The notes beneath the pieces were generated by a model that was not told the DNA's origin, ran no database searches, and saw nothing but the letters and a program-made list of their open reading frames with translations. Positions 9,270 through 19,517 of a stretch of 51,711 bases of DNA are shown in pieces. The stretch's first letter is position 1; each line of letters starts with the position of its first letter. Source of the stretch: Globomyces pollinis-pini (lineage: Eukaryota; Chytridiomycota; Chytridiomycetes; Rhizophydiales; Globomycetaceae); contig MU621208.1 in the NCBI GenBank assembly GCA_025399215.1, forward strand, positions 1-51,711. Direction: 5' to 3'. A program made the translations under genes and the position numbers.

Positions 9270-12200
9270 TTAACTTTTTGAAAATCCAAACCATCCTTTC
9301 TTTTTTGGTGGTTCCTCCTTGACAGTTTCTTTCGGTGCGGAGCGTGGCCGTTGTCGCTCATCACGATCACTAACGGATACTCTTGACATGGATTCATTCA
9401 ACGAATTGTACTGTTGCCTTTGACGTGGAGGAGGAGATCGACCTTCACGAGTACGTCTTGAATTGCGATATTCTGCATCGTCCACCACAGGTTCGCGACG
9501 GCGTGGATCATCATACCGACCATCTGATCGAGATTGAGACGAATCACCACGTGACTCACTACGGCGACTTCGAGATCGCTCAGATGGAGGAGACCCACGC
9601 ATACGTTCCGGAGGAGGTGGCGACCCCCTCGAAGGCCGTTGACCCCTATCGTCATCATAACTCCTTGTAGAACCACGTGGCGACCTGGCAATCGAGTCAT
9701 TCCCTCGCGACGATCTCGACACTGGTACATCCATTCCACGCCCATTCCTTGACAGGGATGCATCTCCGCGCTCGTAGCGCTGGGGCAGTGGCGGCCTCTT
9801 ATATCCTATAAACTTTGCACTTGCATTCGGTCTATGCAGATCTTTTAACGATTCTACAAACGAATCAGGTGTCCAAACATGTGTCGATCCTACTATCAAA
9901 CCATATAAACCCAAACCTAAAATAATCTCTCGATTCATTTCTTGTCTTAAATCCGTCAAAGTTTTAATTTCACTATAAGTTGATCCTCCAATAATAAAAA
10001 TCTATACCGAATATAAAAAATGTAAAATTACAATTGTACGAGGCCCATTTTCTGTCAAGTCCTGTGGTGCAGCCTGTGCCGCTGCTTCCATGGGTGTGGG
10101 TGCAGAAGTTTTCTTTTGTGCCCAAGTTGCTTTTTTGCGTTGTACCGGTGCTGTTGGCGCACTACCTGGTAAGGCTGATTTCGATCCAGCTGGTTTGGAG
10201 GCTGATGGTATATCACGCACATAAGGAAACCAATTGGGATCCAAATTCGATTTAATCTGATCTTTTGCAATGTAGTTAATTGTAGGTGTATATTTAGCGT
10301 TTTCAAATTTATGCTGTTTACCCACACTTTTCTTTACATTTGCTTCCAAACTGTATGGATTCTATGGTTAATGATAGAGAGGAATACTTTGACTTCATTT
10401 TTCCGACCCATTGATGGACTCAATCGAACACCCAACATTCCCATGTTAGTCAACGCTTGTGATTCTTCCATTCTGAATCTTCCGTTCTGAAGAAATCTCT
10501 GTCGTTCGGCATCAGATATACCATCATGTGCAATCACTGCCAACAATACCACTCGAAATTTATCTAATTGTCTATCCCATCAATCAATCAAACTTTACTC
10601 TATATTGGGGTTTTGTAGGATTTTATCTACCTTTGCCAAAAGTTTGGCAAAAGACCCATCTGTTGGATCCGTCATTACCAATGATTGTTCCAAATCTACT
10701 ACTTCCTCCAATAACCGATCAGCAAACACTTTGGATAAAAACAAACAAATAGACATATGTCTTGAAACAGCTTCTTTTGTGGTTTGATAGTCACCAAACG
10801 AACTCATCACATCCTTCAATGCTTGAATTTTAGATTCCGATGAACCACTAGCAATCAATTCAGAAAAGTATTGTACCTTTGGTTTTTTCCCTCCAACTCC
10901 CATTGTGCTGCTTTGTTCTCTTCTTTGAATTTATTAAACTTGTCGGTCACGAATTCCATCACTTCAGAAATATGCCACGTTCGAACTTGTGCCCAAAATA
11001 AATCAGTTTCATCCAATACATGCTCTTTGTTGTTTTCCTCATCCCTACAATCATTAATTATGGCTTTAAATGAAATAGATGTGTTTATAAATGATATTTA
11101 AATTGAAATCATACCTATAATCAAATATTATAAAAAATACTTGTATTTTCCATTATTCAATCCACCTAAATCGGCCAACATACATTGATACGAAATCTCA
11201 TGTAATAAAGGAGCTAAACAATCAATTCGACGATCCAAAATTATCAATGTCGCCCGATTTTCACTTGCAACAAATTCCTTATTATCCTTTATCATTTGAT
11301 CCAGTTCTGATTGGACTAAATGTGCCAGTTCACCTGATAATGATTTTTGGGGTGATGTTTGGAAAGCTTGTGGCTTTGTGTGGTATCGAATGTATGGATT
11401 CTCTCCTAGATTTGCAAGCACGGATACTATCTACAACATTAGTATAATATGAAAAAGAAAGATTTATAGAATTGCTGTTCATGATGTATGGTTGTATATA
11501 AGAGAGTGTTTGTAACTTAATCAAGTCTATGAGAGTGTATAATAGATCGTAACGTGTAGGTGGGTTATCTAAGGACAACGATTTTGGGGGGATATACTGA
11601 TATGTTTATGGATTTCTCGGTGGTGTAAAAGTAGATTAATAAGATATTTTTAATACCTTTCTAGACATCTTTGACAATTCATAAGTCAGTAAGGAAGGAG
11701 CATCGGAGTTGTACAAAGAGAACCTAGAATAAATAACAAGAGACGAAACCAAGACTCTGGCGACTCCAAAGAAAAGTAATTAGGTTCCGGTGCTACGAAT
11801 GAATAAAAGAGCGATACCAGTAAAGTCGATATTTAATTCAATAAAGGTTTTCAAGTACTGTTTAGCTTTTGAATTTTTAATACGGTCAAAGAGGGAGTCA
11901 GGTAATGCTTAGAAGGGTAAATAAAAGGACAAGATACCTAAGAATGAGAGAGATTAAGAGTTACCAGACAAGCAAAAGACATGAGCAGCGCGATAGACCT
12001 AATACGTTCAGTGAATGGAGGATGATACAGGTCTATTAGAGAAGTCGTTAATGAGAGCTTGAACCGAGTTTAAAGAGGGAGAGATTAGGTAAATAGCGTC
12101 TTTATCAGGGTAAGGCTGTCTCTTATTCAGTAGACCTTCTACAACTAAAAAGCGTTATTTAATTAAAGAATACCGGTAACATTTTGATTTAGAATTTCCG

Positions 12201-12359
12201 ACATTTTACAAGTAGAGTCTAGTAAGAAGAGAGCTAAAGAGTCGACCACCAATATTTTCCAACGACCGGGAGGGTTTACCTTAGCCAGAACCTGAGATAA
12301 TAATTCTGTTTGTTATGCCAAGAACACTTACTATCTTTAAGAAACTCCTTTAAGGACAT
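9270..12359 (-). CDS. SEC1: Sec1/Munc18 family protein for exocytosis
   Basis: SM proteins clasp SNARE bundles and license vesicle fusion at the plasma membrane. The N-terminus is recovered by removing a 26-nt intron at 12306-12331: MSLKEFLKD joins a segment with PPGRWKILVVDSLA, the classic Sec1 start. Further blocks are SLESPESW-FSLYNSDAPSLL near 11690-11770, VLANLGENPYIRYH near 11400, LIILDRRIDCLAPLLHEISYQ near 11200, DLFWAQVRTWHI near 10990, and GPRTIVI with IVGSTHVWTPDSF at about 9880-10030. That order and content fit exocytic Sec1 better than Sly1, Vps45 or Vps33. The last 150 residues are an Arg/Ser/Pro-rich basic tail ending KKKGWFGFSKS, an extension not typical of animal Munc18. A 211-nt intron (about 11431-11650) is unusually long for this window. 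The gene ends 73 bp from the convergent PPP4R4-like gene. Confidence 0.9.
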
Positions 12360-12465
12360 TAACGTATGGGTTGTTTGTCAGATAAAATTTCTTTCTTTTT
12401 TTAAGATGCGAGTAGTAGAGAAACTCAAGGTAAAATTAAAATCATCGACTTATTAGTGCCAATCA

Positions 12466-12684
12466 TTAAATGAATTGAATTCTAATGTTATAGAGACCTG
12501 TCACTATTAGACCACCAAAAGTAATGAAAGCAACTCCTTGTGCTGCGGAAATACAAGCCTTATTCAACTGCTGGAGATCTTCCTCTATCGATAACATCGA
12601 ATGTGCCGCTTTCTCTTCCCATCTAGCTTTATGCATGTCTTCAAAGGTTTCTTCTCCTGCGTCTGTATCAAAAACTTCTGACAT
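12466..12684 (-). CDS. Small single-TM protein, 72 residues
   Basis: I do not recognise this family. It is an intact ATG-to-stop frame in one exon. The first 45 residues are acidic and helical (EETFEDMHKARWEEKAAHSM...). They are followed by a hydrophobic segment of about 20 residues (residues 46-66, AAQGVAFITFGGLIVTGL) and a six-residue tail. This suggests a C-tail-anchored protein with its N-terminus in the cytosol, or a small organelle membrane protein. It lies 107 bp upstream of SEC1 on the same strand and 281 bp downstream of the RhoGAP gene. Composition and the clean TM support a real gene; the function is unknown. Confidence 0.6.
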   Translation of the reverse strand: MSEVFDTDAGEETFEDMHKARWEEKAAHSMLSIEEDLQQLNKACISAAQGVAFITFGGLIVTGLYNIRIQFI

Positions 12685-12964
12685 TAACTTATGGATTAAA
12701 CGCTCTCACAAAAATAAACAAATTTAATATCATCACAATACAACAAATACTATTCCCTATTATGAATGGAATAATGGTTCCTTATACAATCTTGTTCAAA
12801 CCAGGAATGGAATATCCAACACATATGTCAGATATTGTTATTCATTAAACGTATTCTAACTGGCCAAATTGAATCTTAACTATTATATTGTTCTATTGTA
12901 CACTTTATATATAATGATCTCACCAACATGCTAGTCAGCTCTACACCACTCCAATCATTCCTTT

Positions 12965-15900
12965 TCATACCCATCCAGGAGTTTCTTTAGGTTCTACCTT
13001 TAAAAACACATCCAAACGTACCTTATATTCTTGATATTCTTTCCGATACGGTTCCAAATCACTCTTGGTTGTCACTGGTCGACCATGTTCCTTTGCAAAC
13101 TGAGTTTGATGTTTGTGTAATTGTTCTTGTAATTGCCTCTTCCTTTTCTTCATTTCATTGTACCTTATATCAATAATATTTGCATTACTCGTTCGGTTGT
13201 ATCTCTATCTCAGACACTTGTTGCTACTGATTTAGTTTAGTGTAATACCATTAGCTCTATCTCTTTGCTTTTTAAATCACAGTATTTCTTGTAATCTATC
13301 TTCATCTCATTCTTTTCTTTCGCAGTCACCTATCATTAGATTATCGCAGTACCATGTCTCCATTTTTATTCCGAATTGTGTACTGTTCTTTGAGTGTTGC
13401 TAATTTGCGTTTTAATCGACTCTTCTCTTGTTTGATCGTTTCCAATTCAAATTGCTTGCTTTCCATCGTTCCATTCATACCTTCATCTACTATTAATTAT
13501 TTCCACTTACTAGCTTTTGCATCTTCAATCGTATAAACTGAATCATCTCTATTGTCCTTGGCTATCTCTACTTTTTTTGAAGTTGGAACATGGACCGTAT
13601 GCTGAACGTTGTCGGATACCGTAACATGTTCACCCACTCTTTTCAACCCGTTATCATTCAAAGATTGATCAGTATCCAAATCCTCATCTTCGCGTAACAT
13701 CATTCTCATTTCATTCCCTTCCACCACCAAATCATCCACACTCTTCATTCCTTTCTCCAAACCATCGCTAATCTGCCAACCTAACCTTCAATAAATTCTC
13801 TATACCACGAATCACTCGTTTTAACTGTTTATAAAACATCAACCCTTCCTCATTCTCGCCATCCTTCACCATCACTTGTAATGATTTAAACAGATCTTTT
13901 ATATCTTGGATATCTTGGTGGGTCAACTCATCCACCGCTTTCTGATTTAACAAATTCCGAACTTTCAACTCGTCACATTTCAAATCTCGGCGTTTTGCTT
14001 TCTTGGCATCTTCTTTTCTGCGTCTTTGGTATCTGCCTTCATTCGGGGAATCAATCAATAAAGTTGGTGTAATTGTCGTTAGGCTGAAATGTGAATTCGT
14101 AGGTGAAGACAATCCAGTTGTATTAAGCGCCGGTGAAGAATATGAGTTTGATGAATTCAATACATTAGTTGGGCTTAGTACATTCGATAGAGATGTACCG
14201 AGTGGTGCATTGAGTAATAAGTTGGATTGTGAAGTGTTGGCGGACGGAAGAGATGAGCTTGAATGAGAACCACTGGTGATTTCTGATACAATCGAAGCAC
14301 ACGAATCTTTATCTAGCGGTCTTAACCGTGTCACAATCAGTGGATTATGAATAAACGGATATTTACGATGATTCATCTCGGATTCTTTGGAAATTGATTT
14401 ACTGGTGGGTGGATCAACTTGGGTATCTGGGTCGACTTTGATACTTGGGATCGGATGCGATATGAGCACGGTTGGTAGGCATTGTGGGACGGTGTTGAAT
14501 AGCAGGGGGGATATGGCTGCAGGTACAGGTGGTGGTGCTCGTTTGGGTGGTGTCAATAATTTTCCATGTGTAAATGATAAATTTTTTTGTGGTGATGGTA
14601 ATGTTTTTTCAACTATCGGGACACTAATATCTTGATTTGACTTTTCGAATTTCTGCATTTCGTTATGAGATGGTATTTTTGCTTTTGAGTTGATGGTTTG
14701 GTAACCTAATAAAGGTTTCTTATCCACAACTGGGGTATTACCCAGTTCTTCTACTATATCATCTGAAACTTTGTCTACCGCTGTATCCTCATCCACAGCC
14801 TTACCCATCTTTTCCTTCACATCTTCTACTACATGAAAGCCTTTGATTGGAATAATGGGTGAATTTACATTCGGGATGGCAGGTGGTGGCCGTTTTGGTG
14901 GATTCAAAGTCGATCTTGACGGCGTCGGAGCGATTTTATCGTTCGTAGTCGAATCTATTTGTTTTGGTTTACTACTTGAATTCATGATATCAATATCTAC
15001 CACCTTAGTCATACTATCATGATTTTCTAGTGTATCGACATCTTTCAGTGGCGGTACATCTTCAACGAGAGGTGATTGGAATATCGTGTCCAGCACTGTT
15101 GGACGACTTGGGGCCGGCCTATTCGGTTTCACCAATGGAGTTGCACTTGTACTACTGGGTGTAGCTCGCACTACGCTCATCCCAGTTTTAATGGGTGATT
15201 GGATATTAGAAGGTAATGATGTAGATGGAGAATCTAAATTACTGGATGCCAATGCTAATGGTGTTGGTATTAATCTTCGTTTCGTATCCTGTTCTCCTTT
15301 TAAAGGTATCTTTCGAATTGTCTCTTCGTCTCCTTTTAATGGAACAAATACCGATTCCACTTTTGATTTCTGTTCTTTCTGTATGGCGGTTAAAAATATA
15401 TATCTTTACTGATTGTATTTTATCATTTGGATGGTGATCCGTAGATTGTTTGAGCTCTACTTTGAGATTTGTTGTGGATCGATTTCTAGTTTGAAATATC
15501 TACCGATTAATTATGTATAAACATGCTTTATCATTCGAATTCGATTCTTTAGTATCCTATTTATAGTTAGAACATTTAATAGAGTACCAGTAAATTTGTC
15601 GTTGACCTATTCCTTGTCTTTTGTAACTGATCATCAATGAACATTTGGTATACCTTTGAATTTTTATCTTTGGTATTATCCTAAGAGATGAAATTTAGAA
15701 CATGTTACGAGCAGATTAGAGTCTGATCTATTACGTGGTTTCAACTACAATGAATTCTTAATCCCAATCATACCTTTCCATTCATTGTCAATCCATCATT
15801 ATCCTATATAATTAAATATAATGATAAAAATCAACCATCATCATTGATTTTTTTCTATTTGATCCAAAAAATGATTGAACTGTTTTCTTAACCACATTAT

Positions 15901-16853
15901 CAACTTGTAAATTCTCCATTTCATTCAATACAACATCATTTGAACTAAAAAAAATCAACATATCCAATATCATACATTGATGATAAACTATCAAAAGATT
16001 GTTTCAAGTTCATCTGTGTCGGTGAATTCAAATTCGATAATGAATCAGTATCAAATAAATAATCGAAATTTGTTAAAATCAATTCCAATATTTGACTATT
16101 TTTGATATTATCATTCAAAACAACTTGTGAATCTAATGAATCCATATCCGATTTAATCAAAGTTGGTCCAAAAACAATACAAATGTTATTCACATTCCTA
16201 TCTTCATTAAAAACAATTTCATATCTACATTTTATTCTCTTCCGAAAATGAGGATAGTTTTAATAGAAATTGGCTAATATATCTCAATGTTTCCCAATGA
16301 TATCGTGATAACGTGTCTAATGCTATCTTGAATAGTTCTAATGAATCTTGATATTAGTTATGGTTATCATTTCAACCTTGAGCTGCTTCCATTTTGATGT
16401 AGTCTTCATTGGGTATCACTCCATCTTGTAATTCTCGTAACCATAATTTAAACAATGATGTTAACGTTAATAAATCACTTTCATCTTTACTATTAAATTT
16501 ATAGATTACCTTTATATAGATTTATTAATCCACCTAAGGTTTATGTTTATAAAAATTACTTGTTTCAATGTCATCTTTTAATAATTTAACTTGTTTAATT
16601 GACCCAGTCGTTCGAAATAATCCTTCCGTTTTCAAAACTAGTTATTCAATCAATAGATCATCATACTATCATCCCTATCGAAATATTCTATAAATATTTG
16701 TACAATAATTGGAACTCCAATAATGGGAGTTTTTAATTTGATGATGTTTAAATTATCACGTTGAGAATCATACTCTATTTGGGTATCTAATGTAGTATTG
16801 AAATATTGTAATTGACTACGTTGACTTGATCGTTTACTGAAAAATCGTTTCAT
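12965..16853 (-). CDS. RhoGAP protein with FAM13-like C-terminal domain
   Basis: RhoGAP proteins switch off Rho-type GTPases. From the ATG at 16853, exons give a RhoGAP domain. GVPIIVQIFIEYF precedes the arginine-finger motif GLFRTTGS (about 16605-16630), then LLTLTSLFKLWLRELQDGVIP and NNICIVFGPTLIKSD (about 16150-16200). A Lys/Ser linker built from three repeated exon pairs follows (15440-15803), then a roughly 500-residue Ser/Pro-rich disordered exon (13768-15390). The end holds coiled coil and a FAM13-like segment (QFAKEHGRPV...EPYRKEYQEYKVRL, about 12995-13110). Introns that restore frame are very short: 16490-16509 (20 nt), 13490-13510 (21 nt), about 25 nt near 13770, and many of 26-32 nt. 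Joining all pieces into one gene is inferred from phase-consistent splicing and the FAM13 domain order. Two separate genes remain possible. Confidence 0.75.
15461..15803 (-). repeat. Triplicated pair of micro-exons inside the RhoGAP gene
   Basis: Reading down the minus strand, exon A (15774-15803), exon B (15709-15744), A2 (15654-15680), B2 (15588-15626), A3 (15527-15556) and B3 (from 15499) alternate with introns of 29, 28, 27, 31 and 27 nt, all phase 0. A exons encode D(N/T)...K linkers. B exons encode (K/T)RNRS-(D/T)(S/T)NL(L/K). The three A-B units are clearly homologous. By alignment the third A exon uses a GC donor (intron 15500-15526), because a GT donor would break the frame. Confidence 0.8.
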
Positions 16854-17382
16854 TGATGACTTTAATGTTGTAAACGCGCTTGAACTTCTTTACTTGAATG
16901 AAAACAAAACGCGATTGTAACTAATATTATACCATCTTGGTTGTCATTTGAAAGTATCTGATGATAAACACCACCAATTGGTGATATACCAAGTATATTA
17001 ATTGGTAGTATATATAGACTACTTTTTAAAACACATTCATTGGATTGTTTCAGTTGTCATCGATTTTGTTTTGACACAATTGTCACTTTGTGTAAGGCTA
17101 TATTGTCAAACAGGACTTGATCAACATACACATCAATCACTCGTACCATGCACAATGAATTCTTGTACAATTCAAGTATTTAAAAGTGCCCTACATAAAC
17201 AGTTATTCGAAGATTGTCATTGAATTTAATAATTACTAAATTGAGTCATTCTAATGACTCAACTGATCGTAACGGCAAGCGTACCTTGCTGTGTTGTATC
17301 AGAATCCTTTAAGTTGTACCACATCAAATCAATATAAAACATCAAAAGGTGTAAAATACATCAAACGAATTGCTTACCAAAA
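16854..17382. other. Intergenic region, divergent promoters
   Basis: This separates the divergent RhoGAP gene (-) and the secreted protein gene (+). An open stretch at 17002-17223 lacks a convincing start or motif and is not called. A TATA-like CAATATAAAAC lies at about 17331-17341, about 45 bp before the ATG at 17383. Nothing else is seen. Confidence 0.5.
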
Positions 17383-17685
17383 ATGATTCAAATCGTACTG
17401 TCATTGATGATGATCTCAATGGTTTATAGTATTCCAGAAGCTATTGGAAAATTAACTCATAATTGTATACCCGCTCCTGGTCAAGTATTTTGTAGGTCTT
17501 TTGATTATAATTGGAATAATCCTTATGATTATTGTTTGGGTGAATGTGGTCAAAGTTACGTTTGTTGGAAATCTTGTAATGATGCTGGTTGTAGAAACCC
17601 TTCAAATGGTCCTGATACCTTACAGTTCTATCAACACACTAATGTATTGTTGTGTGCTGGATCCACTGTTGAACATTCACTTTGA
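17383..17685 (+). CDS. Small secreted cysteine-rich protein, 100 residues
   Basis: Residues 1-16 form a signal peptide (MIQIVLSLMMISMVYS) with a plausible cleavage before IPEA. The mature chain of about 84 residues carries eight cysteines, seven of them packed between residues 28 and 70 and the last near residue 92 (LLCAG). It also has aromatic-rich spacers (FDYNWNNPYDY). Even Cys number, small size and secretion fit a disulfide-stabilised extracellular or wall protein. I recognise no family and assign no function. It is a single exon with a TATA-like box about 45 bp upstream. Confidence 0.7.
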   Translation: MIQIVLSLMMISMVYSIPEAIGKLTHNCIPAPGQVFCRSFDYNWNNPYDYCLGECGQSYVCWKSCNDAGCRNPSNGPDTLQFYQHTNVLLCAGSTVEHSL

Positions 17686-17962
17686 TTCTTTCTTGTACAC
17701 AACTCTCTATTTCTTTGAAGGTCTCATTGAATACAAACCCTAATTGAACGGAATTCTCCCAAATTACTTAGTAGCTCTGTAGTGAATTAATATATCAAAT
17801 TCCCACTTCAATCATGTCATTGTATTGCAGAAAACACTAGTACACAACAAATGTATGACAGTTCAACAATTGAATTTTATTTGAACAAGTTTCTTTTTTA
17901 TAATATTGCACCAAATCCAAAGGTTCTCTTTATCCTAAAACAAGTTAAAATCAAATAATGAA
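17686..17962. other. Convergent intergenic spacer
   Basis: AT-rich 3' flank shared by the secreted-protein gene (+) and the AHA1 gene (-). No gene or structure is seen. Confidence 0.5.
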
Positions 17963-19299
17963 TTACGAATTCCAATAGTAATTGTTCCAGTTAGCTTCTG
18001 TAGATGCCTTTTCACCAATAGGTACCAAAGTTTGAACCAATTTCAAAGTAGTTCCATCCGATCCTACAATATTAAAATATAATAATAAAAAACCTTGTTT
18101 AAAGTTCAAGGTAACTTTGGAAAAGTGTCCAACTGGCCAAGATTTGATTCTCCAATTCAATTCGATGGATTCATTATCAACCTAATGATGATCAAACTAT
18201 TGACAAATGATTACAATTTTAATCACAGTTCCACTAATATTTCCACCAAACATATTAAAGGTAGCATTAATCAATTTGGAAAATTCACAAGGGGATCGAG
18301 ACCACATTTGAATCTTGTTTGGATTTACTAATGTATCAAAAAGATCTCCAACGGAGCATTGGAATTCCAAGGTTTGGTTTATCGTTACCAATCCACCAAT
18401 GCTTGTTTTTGCAGTTGCAGTGGTTTCCTTCAAGGCAGCAACAGGAGGTTTTGGTTTATATGTTTGTAAAGTAGGATGTCCAGTCATTTCTTCCTATTAT
18501 AGTTTAATCAAAGTTCAAGGGTACTTTAGTGATATGAACATCCTTGGCATTAGCTAAAAGGTAAATTAAGAAATTCTTCACCTTCCATTAAATCTTTTGA
18601 GAAAGTGGTGAAACAAGATCGAATGATTGGACCTAAACTTTTACGAACTACAGCTTTAATTTCTTCAGTTTCTCTAGTTGGAGAATCCTAGGGTTATCTA
18701 TATATACAATACCAATTCAATATCGAGTACAATCTCATCAATCTCTGTATCATGCATAATTTCTGGCATTGTAATATTTCCAGTAGCTTCTGTCCCCTTT
18801 GCATTTGTACCTGTAAAAATGATTAATATAATTCGATAATATAGATTAGTGATAAAAATGATTAATACAATTCGATAATATAGATTAGTGATAGGATATT
18901 TTCATAAAGTAAAGTTGAATATACCTTTCCATTTTAATTTCAAAGCGACATCGAAAATATGAATGATTTGACCTTTACGTTGATTCAAATCACAATCACC
19001 AGTTACATCTGATACTTCTGATACGGTTACAGTAGTACCATCTACAGCTATAGTTTGATTTATTAATTTTTTAGTGAAATAATTTTTTGCCCAAGGTAAA
19101 CAATTCTAATGATTAGATTAAGTAAAGAGATACTTTATCAACCCAATGCCAATCTAAAGGGTTAAATGAATTGAAATACCTTCAAGTTAGTCAAATGAAT
19201 TACCTTCTAGTTAGTAATTGAATTGAGTTACTCTAATAGTTTAAAAATTTAATTTTTTTTTACATTAACGTTCTTCCAATTTGTTCCAGTTGCTGCCAT
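17963..19299 (-). CDS. AHA1: Activator of Hsp90 ATPase (AHA1/AHSA1 family)
   Basis: Aha1 binds Hsp90 and stimulates its ATPase cycle in the cytosol. The start at 19299 begins MAATGTNWKNVN. Splicing to NCLPWAKNYFTKKL gives a NVNN...W motif equivalent to the NVNNWHW region of the family. The N-terminal Aha1 domain continues through VTVSEVSDVTGDCDLNQRKG and IIHIFDVALKLKWKG (about 18930-19050). A Pro/Lys linker leads to the C-terminal AHSA1 (START-like) fold: FQCSVGDLFDTLVNPNKI near 18330, MNWRIKSWPVGHFSKVTLNF near 18110, and WNNYYWNS at the end. A 25-nt intron near 18692-18716 restores frame between VLDIEL and DSPTRETEE. One intron (about 18812-18925) has been enlarged by a 39-bp tandem duplication. 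The domain order is complete. Confidence 0.9.
18815..18892. repeat. 39-bp tandem duplication inside an AHA1 intron
   Basis: Copies at 18815-18853 and 18854-18892 are identical apart from one T/C difference. The duplication lies wholly inside the intron after KLKWKG and makes this one of the longest introns of the gene. One copy fewer would leave an intron of about 75 nt. Confidence 0.9.
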
Positions 19300-19517
19300 T
19301 GAAAGAAAGTAAAAAATTCAGTAAAATTTGAAATACCCAAAAAAGAAACTTCTAGAAAATTATAGAACAAACTATATCACAATGAGATCAATTACATGCT
19401 ATATCAACTACTTACGTAATGTACTTGTACATCAATTACAGTAAAGGAACTAGGAGATCAATTACTTATTCATATTAGTAGAAATGAGATCAAGTAAAAT
19501 ATTTAAAAATTAATGGT

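Noticed and set aside
13770..13800. Apparent frameshift between the long linker exon and the coiled-coil exon of the RhoGAP gene
   Set aside because: A 25-nt GT-AG intron (ending GGTTAG) joins VIRG to WQISDGLEKG in frame, so it is splicing rather than a mutation.
14003..15437. Several plus-strand open frames opposite the RhoGAP linker exon
   Set aside because: They are shadows of the Ser/Pro-rich minus-strand exon, with no start context or motif of their own.
17002..17223. 73-codon open frame upstream of the secreted Cys-rich protein
   Set aside because: No good ATG context or motif; it overlaps what should be promoter sequence.
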